Assembly (NCBI GenBank): GCA_947169245.1
Contig: CAMVPA010000014.1
Location: forward strand, 1 to 64,000
Direction of reading: 5' to 3'
DNA from: an uncultured Prevotellaceae bacterium
Lineage (GTDB): Bacteria; Bacteroidota; Bacteroidia; Bacteroidales; Bacteroidaceae
DNA: 64,000 nucleotides
This document shows positions 16,825 to 25,211 of this stretch, piece by piece. The notes beneath the pieces were generated by a model that saw only the letters and a list, made by a program, of their open reading frames with translations, was not told the origin of the DNA and did not search any database. The stretch's first letter is position 1, and every line of letters begins with the position of its first letter. The position numbers were made by a program, and so were the translations under genes.

Positions 16825-18261
16825 ATGAAAGACTTACAGATGTACATCAACGGCCAGTTCTGCGAGAGCTCGAACGGTCAGTGGATTAATGTGTTAAACC
16901 CGTCAACAGAGGAGGTCATCAGCCGTCAGCCTGAGGGAACCATTGAGGATGTGAATCGTGCGCTCGACGCTGCCCGTGCCGCCCAGAAGGCATGGGGCAA
17001 GACACCCGCCATTGAGCGCGCCCAGTACCTGCTGAAGATGGCCGAGGGCATCAAGAAGCGCGAGAAGGAGTTTACCGAGATTATCATGCGCGAGCAGGGC
17101 AAGACCCGCACGTGGGCTTCCATCGAGGTAGGTGCCACCATCGCCTACTTCGAGTACATGGCCACCTTTGCCCGCCATATTGAGGGCGAGATCATTCCCT
17201 CGGACCGTCCCAACGAGACCATATTGCTGACGAAGAAACCCATCGGCGTCGTGGCAGGCATCCTGCCCTGGAACTTCCCGTTCTTCCTCATCGCCCGCAA
17301 GGCCGGTGCAGCCCTGATTGCCGGCTGTACCATCGTCATCAAGCCTTCGCAGTTGACGCCTGAGAACTGTACGGAATTCGCCAAGGTCGTCGCCGAGACG
17401 GGACTGCCCGCCGGCGTCATCAACATCGTCACGGGTAAGGGCTCTGTCATCGGCAACGAGATGGCTGGCTCGCCCAAGATTGATATCGTCAGCGTCACTG
17501 GCTCTGTCAGCGCCGGCGAGAGCATCATGGCCGCAGCCTCGAAGAATATCACGAAGGTCAGCCTGGAACTCGGCGGCAAAGCTCCCGCCATTGTCATGAA
17601 GGATGCCGACCTGGAGCGCGCTGCCCAGTGGATTGTCGACAGCCGTATCGGCAACAACGGTCAGATCTGTAACAACGCCGAGCGCGTCTATGTGCAGAAA
17701 GAGGTGAAGGATGCTTTCACGAAGATTCTGGTCGACAAGATGAAGGCCGTCAAGGTGGGTGACCCCTGCGCCGATGAGACCGTCGATATGGGTCCGCTGG
17801 TAGAGCAGCGTGCCTTGGAGAGTGTCACCGAGAAGGTGGAGCGTGCCATCAAGCAGGGTGCCAAGCTGCTCTGTGGTGGTAGCCGCGTGGGCACCAAGGG
17901 CTACTTCTATGCTGCCACCGTGCTCGACGACTGCCGTCAGGACATGGACATCATCCACGAGGAGACCTTCGGTCCTGTCATCCCGCTGATTACGTTTGAA
18001 ACCCTCGACGAGGTCATTGCTATGGCTAACGACTGCGAATATGGTCTGGCTTCGAGCATCTTCACCAACGACCTGAACACCGCCGTGAAGGCCTGCCGCG
18101 AACTGGAGTTCGGCGAGACCTACATCAACCGCGAGCACTTCGAGGCCATCCAGGGCTTCCACGCCGGTGTAAAGAAGAGTGGTATCGGCGGTGCCGACGG
18201 CAAGCATGGCGTCGACGAGTACCTCGTGACACACGTCACCTACTTGGACACTTGGGAGTAA
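16825..18261 (+). CDS. aldA: Lactaldehyde/glycolaldehyde dehydrogenase (AldA-like)
   Basis: A 478-residue NAD-dependent aldehyde dehydrogenase, essentially the length of E. coli AldA. It has the same sequence landmarks from end to end (MYINGQF, NPSTEEVISR, EGEIIPSDRPNE, GETYINRE, GGADGKHG near the C-terminus). The general-base Glu is at ~248 (LELGGKAP) and the catalytic Cys at ~282 (GQICNNAE). AldA oxidises L-lactaldehyde to L-lactate in fucose and rhamnose breakdown, and also glycolaldehyde. The start at MKDLQMYING is chosen because the upstream frame crosses the promoter. It is immediately followed by lutABC, which would convert the lactate product to pyruvate. Confidence 0.88.
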   Translation: MKDLQMYINGQFCESSNGQWINVLNPSTEEVISRQPEGTIEDVNRALDAARAAQKAWGKTPAIERAQYLLKMAEGIKKREKEFTEIIMREQGKTRTWASIEVGATIAYFEYMATFARHIEGEIIPSDRPNETILLTKKPIGVVAGILPWNFPFFLIARKAGAALIAGCTIVIKPSQLTPENCTEFAKVVAETGLPAGVINIVTGKGSVIGNEMAGSPKIDIVSVTGSVSAGESIMAAASKNITKVSLELGGKAPAIVMKDADLERAAQWIVDSRIGNNGQICNNAERVYVQKEVKDAFTKILVDKMKAVKVGDPCADETVDMGPLVEQRALESVTEKVERAIKQGAKLLCGGSRVGTKGYFYAATVLDDCRQDMDIIHEETFGPVIPLITFETLDEVIAMANDCEYGLASSIFTNDLNTAVKACRELEFGETYINREHFEAIQGFHAGVKKSGIGGADGKHGVDEYLVTHVTYLDTWE

Positions 18262-18283
18262 AATTGAATAGCGGAAGCAAATT

Positions 18284-18312
18284 TTTCACTCTTCACTTTT
18301 CACTCTTCATTT
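18284..18312. repeat. Heptamer array (ttcactc type)
   Basis: Repeats of TTCACTC/TTCACTT fill the aldA-lutA gap up to the lutA start codon. Confidence 0.7.
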
Positions 18313-19086
18313 ATGAAAATAGGACTATTCGTTCCCTGTTACGTCGACGCGCTCTACCCTGAGGTGGGCGTGTCGACATACCGGTTGTTGAAGTCGCTGG
18401 GACTCGACGTGGAGTATCCGGAGCGGCAGACCTGCTGCGGACAGCCCATGGGCAACGCCGGCTTCGAGCACCTGGCTGAACCGCTGGCGAAGAAGTTCGA
18501 CGAGCTCTTCACTCCCTACGACTACGTGGTGGCCCCCTCGGCCAGCTGTGCTGCCTACGTGCGCTACTTCCATCCGGGGCTGCTGAATGGGACTAATGAG
18601 CCCCATAAGTCCCATGGACCCCATAAGCCGCATGGCTGCGAGGCTGCCGGCAAGACCATGGATATCGTGGAGTTCCTGCACGATGTCGTCAAGGTCGACC
18701 ACCTGCCTGCCCGTTTCCCCCACAAGGTCAGCGTCCACAACTCCTGCCACGGCGTGCGCGAGCTGGGACTCTCGTCGCTCTCGGAGCGCAACGTGCCCCG
18801 CTTCAACAAGATCATCGACCTGCTCCGTCTGGTCAAAGACATCGAGTTGGTAGAGCCCGACCGTCCTGACGAGTGCTGCGGTTTCGGTGGCATGTTTGCC
18901 GTCGAGGAGCAGGCCGTCAGCCGTCGCATGGGTATCGACAAGGTGCGTCGCCATGTTGCCACGGGCGCTGCTTATGTGACGGGGCCCGACTCGTCGTGCC
19001 TCATGCACATGCAGGGCGTGGCCGAGAAGGAAGGCATCAATATCAAGTTCATCCACGTAGCTCAGATTCTTGCAGCCGGACTGTAA
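18313..19086 (+). CDS. lutA: L-lactate oxidation protein LutA (Fe-S, CCG domains)
   Basis: A 257-residue (Fe-S)-binding protein with two CCG motifs, at Cys41-42 (CCGQPMGNAG) and Cys188-189 (ECCGFGGMF). These are the hallmark of LutA/YkgE, a subunit of the LutABC L-lactate-oxidising complex. It is about 18 residues longer than the LutA/YkgE proteins I know (~239 residues). The excess corresponds to an in-frame insertion at residues ~92-110 encoded by 9-bp repeats (PHKSHGPHKPHG). Frame and both CCG motifs are intact, so it is probably functional. It lies between aldA and lutB with a 51-bp gap upstream and a 37-bp gap downstream. Confidence 0.9.
   Translation: MKIGLFVPCYVDALYPEVGVSTYRLLKSLGLDVEYPERQTCCGQPMGNAGFEHLAEPLAKKFDELFTPYDYVVAPSASCAAYVRYFHPGLLNGTNEPHKSHGPHKPHGCEAAGKTMDIVEFLHDVVKVDHLPARFPHKVSVHNSCHGVRELGLSSLSERNVPRFNKIIDLLRLVKDIELVEPDRPDECCGFGGMFAVEEQAVSRRMGIDKVRRHVATGAAYVTGPDSSCLMHMQGVAEKEGINIKFIHVAQILAAGL
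18602..18637. repeat. In-frame 9-bp repeats inside lutA
   Basis: Four 9-bp units (CCCATAAGT, CCCATGGAC, CCCATAAGC, CGCATGGCT) encode a PHK/SHG/PHK/PHG stretch. The unit matches the intergenic 9-mer at 15468-15521. Confidence 0.9.
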
Positions 19087-19123
19087 TCAGTTAATTGTTA
19101 ATCGTCAAATTGTCAATCAATAG

Positions 19124-20542
19124 ATGAGTACACAACATTCCAAGGCCGCCAAGGCCTACCAGCAGAAGCCCGATGTCGTGGCACGCCACGACAAGACGTT
19201 CTTCGGCGTGCGACAGAAGCGCGACAACATGGCGCGAGCACTGCCGGAGTGGGAAGACCTGCGCGAGGCTGCCAGTCAGATCAAGAAGCACACGGCCACC
19301 CATCTGGCCGACTATCTGGAGAAGTTCGAGCGGAACGCCGTCAGCAACGGCGTCCACGTACACTGGGCACAGGATGCCGACGAGTACAACCGCATCGTCC
19401 TCGACATCCTGACAGCGCACAGCGTCAAGAAGGTGGTCAAGAGCAAGAGCATGCTCACCGAGGAGTGCCATCTGAACGAGAACCTCGAGCAGCACGGCAT
19501 CGACGTCGTAGAGACCGACCTGGGCGAGCGCATCCTGCAGATGATGAAGCTGGCACCGAGTCACATCGTCATGCCGGCGCTTCACGTCCACCGCGAGGAC
19601 ATCGGCGACACGTTCCGCAAGCTCATCCCCGACTTCGACGAGATAGCCAAGGGCTACAGTGCGGTCGGCGGTTCACCTGCCGACGACCCCAACGACCCCA
19701 CGTTCCTGACCTACGTGGCCCGCATGCACCTGCGCCAGCAGTTTGCCGAGGCCGACTGTGGCATGACGGGTGCCAACTTCGGCATCGCTGAGACGGGCGA
19801 CGTCGTGGTCTGCACCAATGAGGGCAACGCCGACATGTCGACCAGCCTGCCCAAGCTCCACATCGTGTCGATGGGCATCGAGAAGCTCATCCCTGACTAC
19901 AAGGCCATGGGCGTGTTCCAACGCTTCGTAGCCCGTTCGGGTACGGGGCAGGAGACCACCGTCTACACCAGCCACTTCCGCGGCCCGCGTCCGGGCGGCG
20001 AGATGCACATCGTGCTCGTCGACAACGGGCGCAGCGACATCCTCGGCAATCCTGAACACTGGCAGACACTGAAGTGTATGCGCTGTGGCGCCTGCATGAA
20101 CACCTGTCCCGTCTACCGTCGCTCGGCAGGCTACAGCTACACCTACTTCATCCCAGGCCCCATCGGCATCAACCTCGGCATGCTGCGCGACCGCGACAAG
20201 TACTACGACAACGTGTCGGCCTGCTCGCTCTGCTGCTCGTGCGACAATGTCTGTCCCGTCAAGGTCGACCTCTCCTCGCAGGTCTACCGTTGGCGTCAGG
20301 AGCTCGACTCGCTGGGCCATGCCGACCCCATGAAGAAGATGATGTCGCGAGGCATGTCGTTCCTGTTCAACCATCCGGCACTCTACACGGGTGCGCTGCG
20401 TCTCTCGCCGATGGTCAACTGGGTGCCCGGTCCCCTCATCCAGTCGGGACTGAATCCCTGGGCCTACGGCCACAAAATGATGAAGTTCCCCAAGAAGTCG
20501 TTCCACCAGATATGGAGTAAGGAGCTGAAGGGTAGGGAGTAA
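19124..20542 (+). CDS. lutB: L-lactate oxidation iron-sulfur protein LutB
   Basis: A 472-residue LutB/YkgF protein. The N-terminal ~300 residues are an LUD domain (GMTGANFGIAETGDVV). They are followed by two ferredoxin-like clusters, CxxCxxCxxxCP at Cys318-328 (CMRCGACMNTCP) and a second at ~367-377 (CSLCCSCDNVCP). It transfers electrons from L-lactate within LutABC. The 3' end (KELKGRE) and stop lie at the edge of a heptamer array that fills the gap to lutC. Confidence 0.93.
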   Translation: MSTQHSKAAKAYQQKPDVVARHDKTFFGVRQKRDNMARALPEWEDLREAASQIKKHTATHLADYLEKFERNAVSNGVHVHWAQDADEYNRIVLDILTAHSVKKVVKSKSMLTEECHLNENLEQHGIDVVETDLGERILQMMKLAPSHIVMPALHVHREDIGDTFRKLIPDFDEIAKGYSAVGGSPADDPNDPTFLTYVARMHLRQQFAEADCGMTGANFGIAETGDVVVCTNEGNADMSTSLPKLHIVSMGIEKLIPDYKAMGVFQRFVARSGTGQETTVYTSHFRGPRPGGEMHIVLVDNGRSDILGNPEHWQTLKCMRCGACMNTCPVYRRSAGYSYTYFIPGPIGINLGMLRDRDKYYDNVSACSLCCSCDNVCPVKVDLSSQVYRWRQELDSLGHADPMKKMMSRGMSFLFNHPALYTGALRLSPMVNWVPGPLIQSGLNPWAYGHKMMKFPKKSFHQIWSKELKGRE

Positions 20543-20570
20543 AGGAGTGAAGTAGTAAGGAGTAAAGTAG
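20532..20570. repeat. Heptamer array (agtaaag/agtgaag type)
   Basis: AGTAAAG-, AGTGAAG- and AGTAAGG-like units occupy the lutB-lutC gap and include the lutB stop codon. Confidence 0.65.
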
Positions 20571-20585
20571 ATTACATTGATTGCT

Positions 20586-21230
20586 ATGAGTTCAAGAGAA
20601 GAGATACTTGCCCGTCTGCGCAAGAATACCCGTGAGACCTACGACATGCCCGACCTCTCGCAGCTGAAGCCCGTCACCTTCAGCGACCCTGTTGAGGAGT
20701 TCTGTCGGCGAACCACGATGACGGCCGGTGCCAAGCTCGTCGAGATGAAGGCTGGCGACGACCTGAACGCCGTCATCCGCCAAATTGCGGTCGGCGATTC
20801 TGTTGCCGACGCCCCCGGCCAGTCGGGGGAGGCAGGTGGGGGCTTCATCATCGCCAGTAACCTGCCGGGCGTTGAGGCTCAGCTCAATCCCGACACCGTG
20901 GCCGACGTCCGCGAATTGATGAAGGTCGATGTGGGTGTCATCCGCGGCTGCATCGGCGTTGCCGAGAATGCCTGTGTGTGGGTACCACAGCTGATGAAGG
21001 AGAAGGCCGTCTGCTTCGCTTCGCAGCAGCTGGTCATTGTCCTGCGCCGTGACGACATCGTCAACAATATGCATGAGGCCTACGACCGCATCGCCTCGTC
21101 TTCGGAGTATTTCCGGCAGTATAAGTTCGGCACCTTTATCAGCGGACCCAGCAAGACAGCCGACATCGAGTCGGCCCTCGTCTATGGTGCCCAGGCGGCA
21201 CGTGGAGTGACAATTGTCCTGCAGCCGTGA
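20586..21230 (+). CDS. lutC: L-lactate utilisation protein LutC (LUD domain)
   Basis: A 214-residue LUD-domain protein of the LutC/YkgG family (VIRGCIGVAENACVWVP, FISGPSKTADIESALVYGAQAARG). I choose ATG 20586 over the upstream TTG at 20577. A short GC-rich palindrome at 20812-20829 adds an odd Gly-rich segment near residues 74-90 (DAPGQSGEAGGG). The segment sits between two conserved parts and keeps the frame. Last gene of aldA-lutABC; it converges with the HD gene with only 7 bp between stops. Confidence 0.88.
   Translation: MSSREEILARLRKNTRETYDMPDLSQLKPVTFSDPVEEFCRRTTMTAGAKLVEMKAGDDLNAVIRQIAVGDSVADAPGQSGEAGGGFIIASNLPGVEAQLNPDTVADVRELMKVDVGVIRGCIGVAENACVWVPQLMKEKAVCFASQQLVIVLRRDDIVNNMHEAYDRIASSSEYFRQYKFGTFISGPSKTADIESALVYGAQAARGVTIVLQP
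20812..20829. repeat. GC-rich palindrome inside lutC
   Basis: CCCCCG-N6-CGGGGG, followed by GAGGC. It is similar in style to the palindromes in tsaE and dnaE. Confidence 0.75.
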
Positions 21231-21237
21231 TTTCTGC

Positions 21238-21831
21238 TTATTCCGGTCTTTTGTCTGGAAACACTTGTGCCACGAGTTCAACGAACTCGTGGTATGCGCT
21301 TGTGTCGCTGAGTGGACTGAGACTCACGGCCAGCTGTTTGTAGTACCACGCATGGCGGGCGGGGTCTTTCTCGTTGAACCGTTGCCATAGACGGTCGCCA
21401 ATCTGGTTTAGGTTGCGAGCCATGCCGCGGATATTCGACAGCTTGTCGCCGAGAGCCACAATCTGCGCGTCGCGACTGGCAACAGCCAGCCTTTCGATGG
21501 CGGCTTGCTTGCGTTGCTGCCAACTCCCTATGTGGCTTAGTCCTGGTACTTCCTGGTCGGTTTCAGCCTCTACGATGTCAGCTACACGCTGGCCAAACTC
21601 CCGACGAATGTCGTCGACACTGATTCCTGCGTCCTCTACCACGTCGTGCAACACGGCAGAAGCCATCAGTTCCTGGTCGCTGGTGATGGTGGCAACGATG
21701 GTCATCGCCTCCAATGGGTGTACGATGTAAGGCAGGTCAGTTCCCTTGCGGACAACACCCTCATGGGCCTGGGTGGCCAAACGGATGGCGCGGTCAATCA
21801 TCTGCGTGTCTATAGTCTTCTCTTTCTTCAT
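21238..21831 (-). CDS. HD-domain phosphohydrolase, MESH1/SpoT-hydrolase-like
   Basis: A 197-residue stand-alone HD hydrolase. The metal-binding pattern of the RelA/SpoT hydrolase domain is present: RKGTDLPYIVHP with His38, His62-Asp63 in VLHDVVED, and Asp129 in GDKLSNIR. No synthetase or regulatory domain follows. The fit is to small alarmone hydrolases (MESH1-like), which cleave (p)ppGpp or NADPH phosphate; the substrate here is inferred. It has its own promoter (21899-21930), and its leader can form a GC-rich hairpin. Confidence 0.75.
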   Translation of the reverse strand: MKKEKTIDTQMIDRAIRLATQAHEGVVRKGTDLPYIVHPLEAMTIVATITSDQELMASAVLHDVVEDAGISVDDIRREFGQRVADIVEAETDQEVPGLSHIGSWQQRKQAAIERLAVASRDAQIVALGDKLSNIRGMARNLNQIGDRLWQRFNEKDPARHAWYYKQLAVSLSPLSDTSAYHEFVELVAQVFPDKRPE

Positions 21832-21850
21832 GGATGTGCTCTTTGATGAC

Positions 21851-21872
21851 GGACCGCTAATAACTGCGGTCC
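21851..21872 (-). promoter_or_regulatory. Hairpin in leader of HD gene
   Basis: GGACCGC and GCGGTCC pair across an 8-nt loop, ~20 nt upstream of the start codon inside the predicted leader. It could affect translation; function unknown. Confidence 0.45.
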
Positions 21873-21898
21873 ACGGTGCTGTTCATATCATTGAATTG

Positions 21899-21930
21899 CA
21901 AAGGTATGAAATAATGCTGGAACAGCCAAA
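21899..21930 (-). promoter_or_regulatory. Bacteroidetes promoter for HD gene
   Basis: On the minus strand, TTTG (21927-21930), a 20-bp spacer and TACCTTTG (21899-21906): a full consensus match. Confidence 0.8.
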
Positions 21931-21974
21931 GAAAAAGCTGATAATTCTTTGTCTGCTCAAAAAATAGGCCGACG

Positions 21975-22006
21975 TTTGGTGGTCTCGCACTTTTTTCGTA
22001 CCTTTG
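21975..22006 (+). promoter_or_regulatory. Bacteroidetes promoter for GH127 gene pair
   Basis: TTTG (21975-21978), a 20-bp spacer and TACCTTTG (21999-22006), 38 nt before the ATG at 22044. Divergent from the HD promoter. Confidence 0.8.
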
Positions 22007-22043
22007 CCCCGCATAGTGCAATAAAACTATAAATGAGCAATTA

Positions 22044-25000
22044 ATGAGACAGAGAATCTTACACTTGGCATGTCTTTTATGTACCATAACGATGACCGTG
22101 ACCGCACAGAGTCTGCTCTATCCGAAGCATTTCGACCTGCAGCAGGTGACGCTGACTGACGGCCCCATGAAGACGGCATTGGACAAGAACATCGAGCTGC
22201 TGATGCAGTACGACGTCGACCGCCTGCTGACGCCTTTCGTCCGCCAGTCAGGCCTGTCGGCTACCAAGGACATCAAGAGTCCCTACTACCGCTGGGAGAC
22301 GAAGCACCCCAACTTCAAGAACTGGGGCGGCGATGCCGGCTTCGACCTGAGCGGCCATGTGGGCGGCCACTATGTGTCGGCACTGGCACTGGCCTACGCA
22401 GCCAGTCACGACGAAGTTCAGCGCACCCGTTTGAAGGAGCGCTTGGACTACATGTTGGGTGTGATGAAGGACTGCCAGGATCAGTTCGATGACGACAATA
22501 CCGGGCTCTACGGCTTCATCGGCGGGCAACCCATTAACGCCTCATGGCAGGCACTCTACCGTGGCGACCTGTCGAAGATACGCGACAACTGGGGCTGGGT
22601 ACCCTTCTACTGTCAGCACAAGATTCTGGCCGGCCTGCGCGATGCCTACGTCTACGGCGGCAGCGACGTGGCTAAGGAACTTTTCCGCAAACTATCCGAC
22701 TGGAGCGTGAATCTGGTAGCCAAGGTCTCCGATTCTGACTTCCAGGGTTTCCTGGGCTGTGAGCATGGCGGCATGAACGAGACCCTGCTCGACGCCTATC
22801 AGTTGTTCGGTGAGAAAAAGTACCTGACGGCGGCTAAGAAGTACTCCCACAAAGAGATGCTCAACAACATGCAGACGCTGAACACCACGTTCCTTGACGG
22901 CAAACACGCCAATACACAGGTTCCAAAGTATATTGGCTTCGAGCGCATCGGTGAGCTTGACCAGACGGCGGCCACCTACCGTAAGGCCGCTGAGAACTTC
23001 TGGACTGACGTGGCAAAGAACCGTACCGTCTGCATTGGCGGCAACTCAGTGTCGGAGCACTTCCTGGCAAAGTCGAAAAGCAACCAGTACATTGACCATC
23101 TCGACGGACCGGAGTCGTGCAATTCGAACAATATGCTGAAGCTCTCGGAGATGCTTGCTGACCGCACCTGCGATGCCAAGTATGTCGACTTCTACGAGGG
23201 CACCATTTGGAACCACATTCTGTCGACGCAAGACCCCGAGACCGGCGGTTACGTCTACTTCACTACGCTGCGCCCGCAGGGCTACCGTGTCTATTCCACA
23301 GTGAACAAGGGCATGTGGTGCTGTGTGGGTACAGGTATGGAGAACCACTCCAAGTACGGACACTTCATCTATACCCACAACGGCACGGAGACTCTCTATG
23401 TGAACCTCTTCACACCTTCAAAGCTGGCGAGTGACGATTTCGTCGTCACTCAAGAAACGCGCTTCCCCGACGAGGCGACAACCACGCTGACCATTGGCAA
23501 GGCCGGTCATTACATGCTCGCCGTTCGCCATCCGGCATGGGCGGGAAAGGGCTTCGCGGTGACGGTCAATGGCAAAACCGTTGATTGCACGGCGCTCGAC
23601 GGTTCTGCCGTTGAGACCGGCAAGGCCTCCTACATAGCCATCAGCCGCGACTGGGCCGAGGGCGACCAGGTCGTTGTCAGTCTCGACATGCAGCTGCGCT
23701 ACGAAACGTGTCCCAACTATACGGACTACATCGCCTTCAAGTACGGCCCTATCCTGCTGGCAGCCCAGACATCCGATGGCGAGAAGCTCCAGAACGAATA
23801 CGGAGGCGAGGGGCGCATGGATCATGCTCCCAGCTGTGTCGCCTCTACTAAGAAGCTGACATCGGCTCCCCTGCTCATCGGTCAGCGCAGTGATGTGCTG
23901 GGCCGCATCGAGCGGTTGCGCTGCGAAGACCTGCGCTGTGATGGTCTGCGCTTTACCATCGACGTCAGCCGGCCCGGTGTTGAGAGTTACCAGTGGAATA
24001 CCCTCATGCTGCAGCCGTTCTACCAGATTCACCACGCCCGCTACTGTTGCTACTGGTACCAGCAGACCGAAGAGAACTTCAAGAACAGCTCGATGGCAGC
24101 CGACGAGAATGCTGCCGAAGCACTGGCCGGACGCACGCTCGACTTCGTGGTGCCCGGCGAACAGCAGAGCGAGGCCGGACACGAATACAAGTATTCGAGC
24201 GACTCGTCGACTGGCAACTACAACGGCGAAGCCTACCGCGACGCACGTGCCAACGGCTACGTGCAGTATGCGCTATATAATAATAAAGGTATAACCGATG
24301 GTCTCTCCGTCATGCTGCGTTTCACTACTGCCGACCACGGGCGCATGGGCAAGCTGACGGTCGACGGCACTAAGATTGCTGATATCACCGTTGCCTCGTC
24401 GGTGAAGAATGATGACAACGGCTTCTACAACGTAGAGTATCCCATTCCTGCTGAGCTCGCTGTCGATAAGGATGGCAACGCCAAGGAGAAATTCGTGGTG
24501 CGGCTGACAGCCTCGTCGTCGACCATGATGCCCGGCCTCTACTACATGCGGCTGATGAGCGGCTATGAGGAGAACCCCGACCGCTATAAGTTCGTGGCCC
24601 AGCAGTGGATAACGGGCGATGCCAACCGCGTCAGCGCCTCTAACATCACCTACGACACGGAGAAGAACATCATACACGTCAATGCCGGCACAGGTGCCAA
24701 CAACGTGGCGCTGATGCTCAACTACAGCACATTGGACTACACTATCGCCCGGGCACAGAAGATGCTTGTCGTCAGGGGCACCAATCTGAAGACCGGCACC
24801 GGCGCCAGCTACCTGTGGTGGCTCAACGGTACCAATCACGGTTCACAGGTAGCGCCGACTACCGTCAGCGAGACAACCATTGACGGGCAGAAACAGCAGG
24901 TCATCGCCTGGGACATGACACAGAGCGGTCTCTACGAGAACTTCTCTGGTGACCGTCCCTCCATCTGCATGGGGCAGACCATCTTTGGACTGACCTCAAC

Positions 25001-25202
25001 AACGGGTAAGAGCGACATCTACGATATCAACTTCGTGGAAGACGTGGAGCAATATGTTGCTACGGTGACAGCCATCAGTGGCGTGCCGGTAGCAGGCCAG
25101 CACGCTGATGCTGACGAACTTTACTATACACTCAGCGGCTCAAAGGTCAAACCCGCCCGCCGCGGACTATACATCAGGAAAGGAAAGAAAACAATAAGAT
25201 AA
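22044..25202 (+). CDS. GH127-type beta-L-arabinofuranosidase (long paralogue)
   Basis: A 1052-residue secreted protein (signal peptide ~1-21, MRQRILHLACLLCTITMTVTA). Residues ~30-610 form the DUF1680/GH127 (or related GH146) catalytic module, with GGDAGFDLSGHVGGHY at its start. The metal/nucleophile signature is present: Glu357-Ser-Cys359 (GPESCNSNN) and Trp-Cys426-Cys427 (MWCCVGTGMENH), matching the Cys/Glu cluster of known family members. Residues ~690-840 match the C-terminal domain usual in these proteins (DUF6805-like). A further ~200-residue domain, absent from the next paralogue, ends in YYTLSGSKV...GLYIRKGKK, a T9SS-like tag. Predicted to release beta-L-arabinofuranose from plant glycans. 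It starts the operon. Confidence 0.85.
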   Translation: MRQRILHLACLLCTITMTVTAQSLLYPKHFDLQQVTLTDGPMKTALDKNIELLMQYDVDRLLTPFVRQSGLSATKDIKSPYYRWETKHPNFKNWGGDAGFDLSGHVGGHYVSALALAYAASHDEVQRTRLKERLDYMLGVMKDCQDQFDDDNTGLYGFIGGQPINASWQALYRGDLSKIRDNWGWVPFYCQHKILAGLRDAYVYGGSDVAKELFRKLSDWSVNLVAKVSDSDFQGFLGCEHGGMNETLLDAYQLFGEKKYLTAAKKYSHKEMLNNMQTLNTTFLDGKHANTQVPKYIGFERIGELDQTAATYRKAAENFWTDVAKNRTVCIGGNSVSEHFLAKSKSNQYIDHLDGPESCNSNNMLKLSEMLADRTCDAKYVDFYEGTIWNHILSTQDPETGGYVYFTTLRPQGYRVYSTVNKGMWCCVGTGMENHSKYGHFIYTHNGTETLYVNLFTPSKLASDDFVVTQETRFPDEATTTLTIGKAGHYMLAVRHPAWAGKGFAVTVNGKTVDCTALDGSAVETGKASYIAISRDWAEGDQVVVSLDMQLRYETCPNYTDYIAFKYGPILLAAQTSDGEKLQNEYGGEGRMDHAPSCVASTKKLTSAPLLIGQRSDVLGRIERLRCEDLRCDGLRFTIDVSRPGVESYQWNTLMLQPFYQIHHARYCCYWYQQTEENFKNSSMAADENAAEALAGRTLDFVVPGEQQSEAGHEYKYSSDSSTGNYNGEAYRDARANGYVQYALYNNKGITDGLSVMLRFTTADHGRMGKLTVDGTKIADITVASSVKNDDNGFYNVEYPIPAELAVDKDGNAKEKFVVRLTASSSTMMPGLYYMRLMSGYEENPDRYKFVAQQWITGDANRVSASNITYDTEKNIIHVNAGTGANNVALMLNYSTLDYTIARAQKMLVVRGTNLKTGTGASYLWWLNGTNHGSQVAPTTVSETTIDGQKQQVIAWDMTQSGLYENFSGDRPSICMGQTIFGLTSTTGKSDIYDINFVEDVEQYVATVTAISGVPVAGQHADADELYYTLSGSKVKPARRGLYIRKGKKTIR

Positions 25203-25211
25203 CAGTAAACG

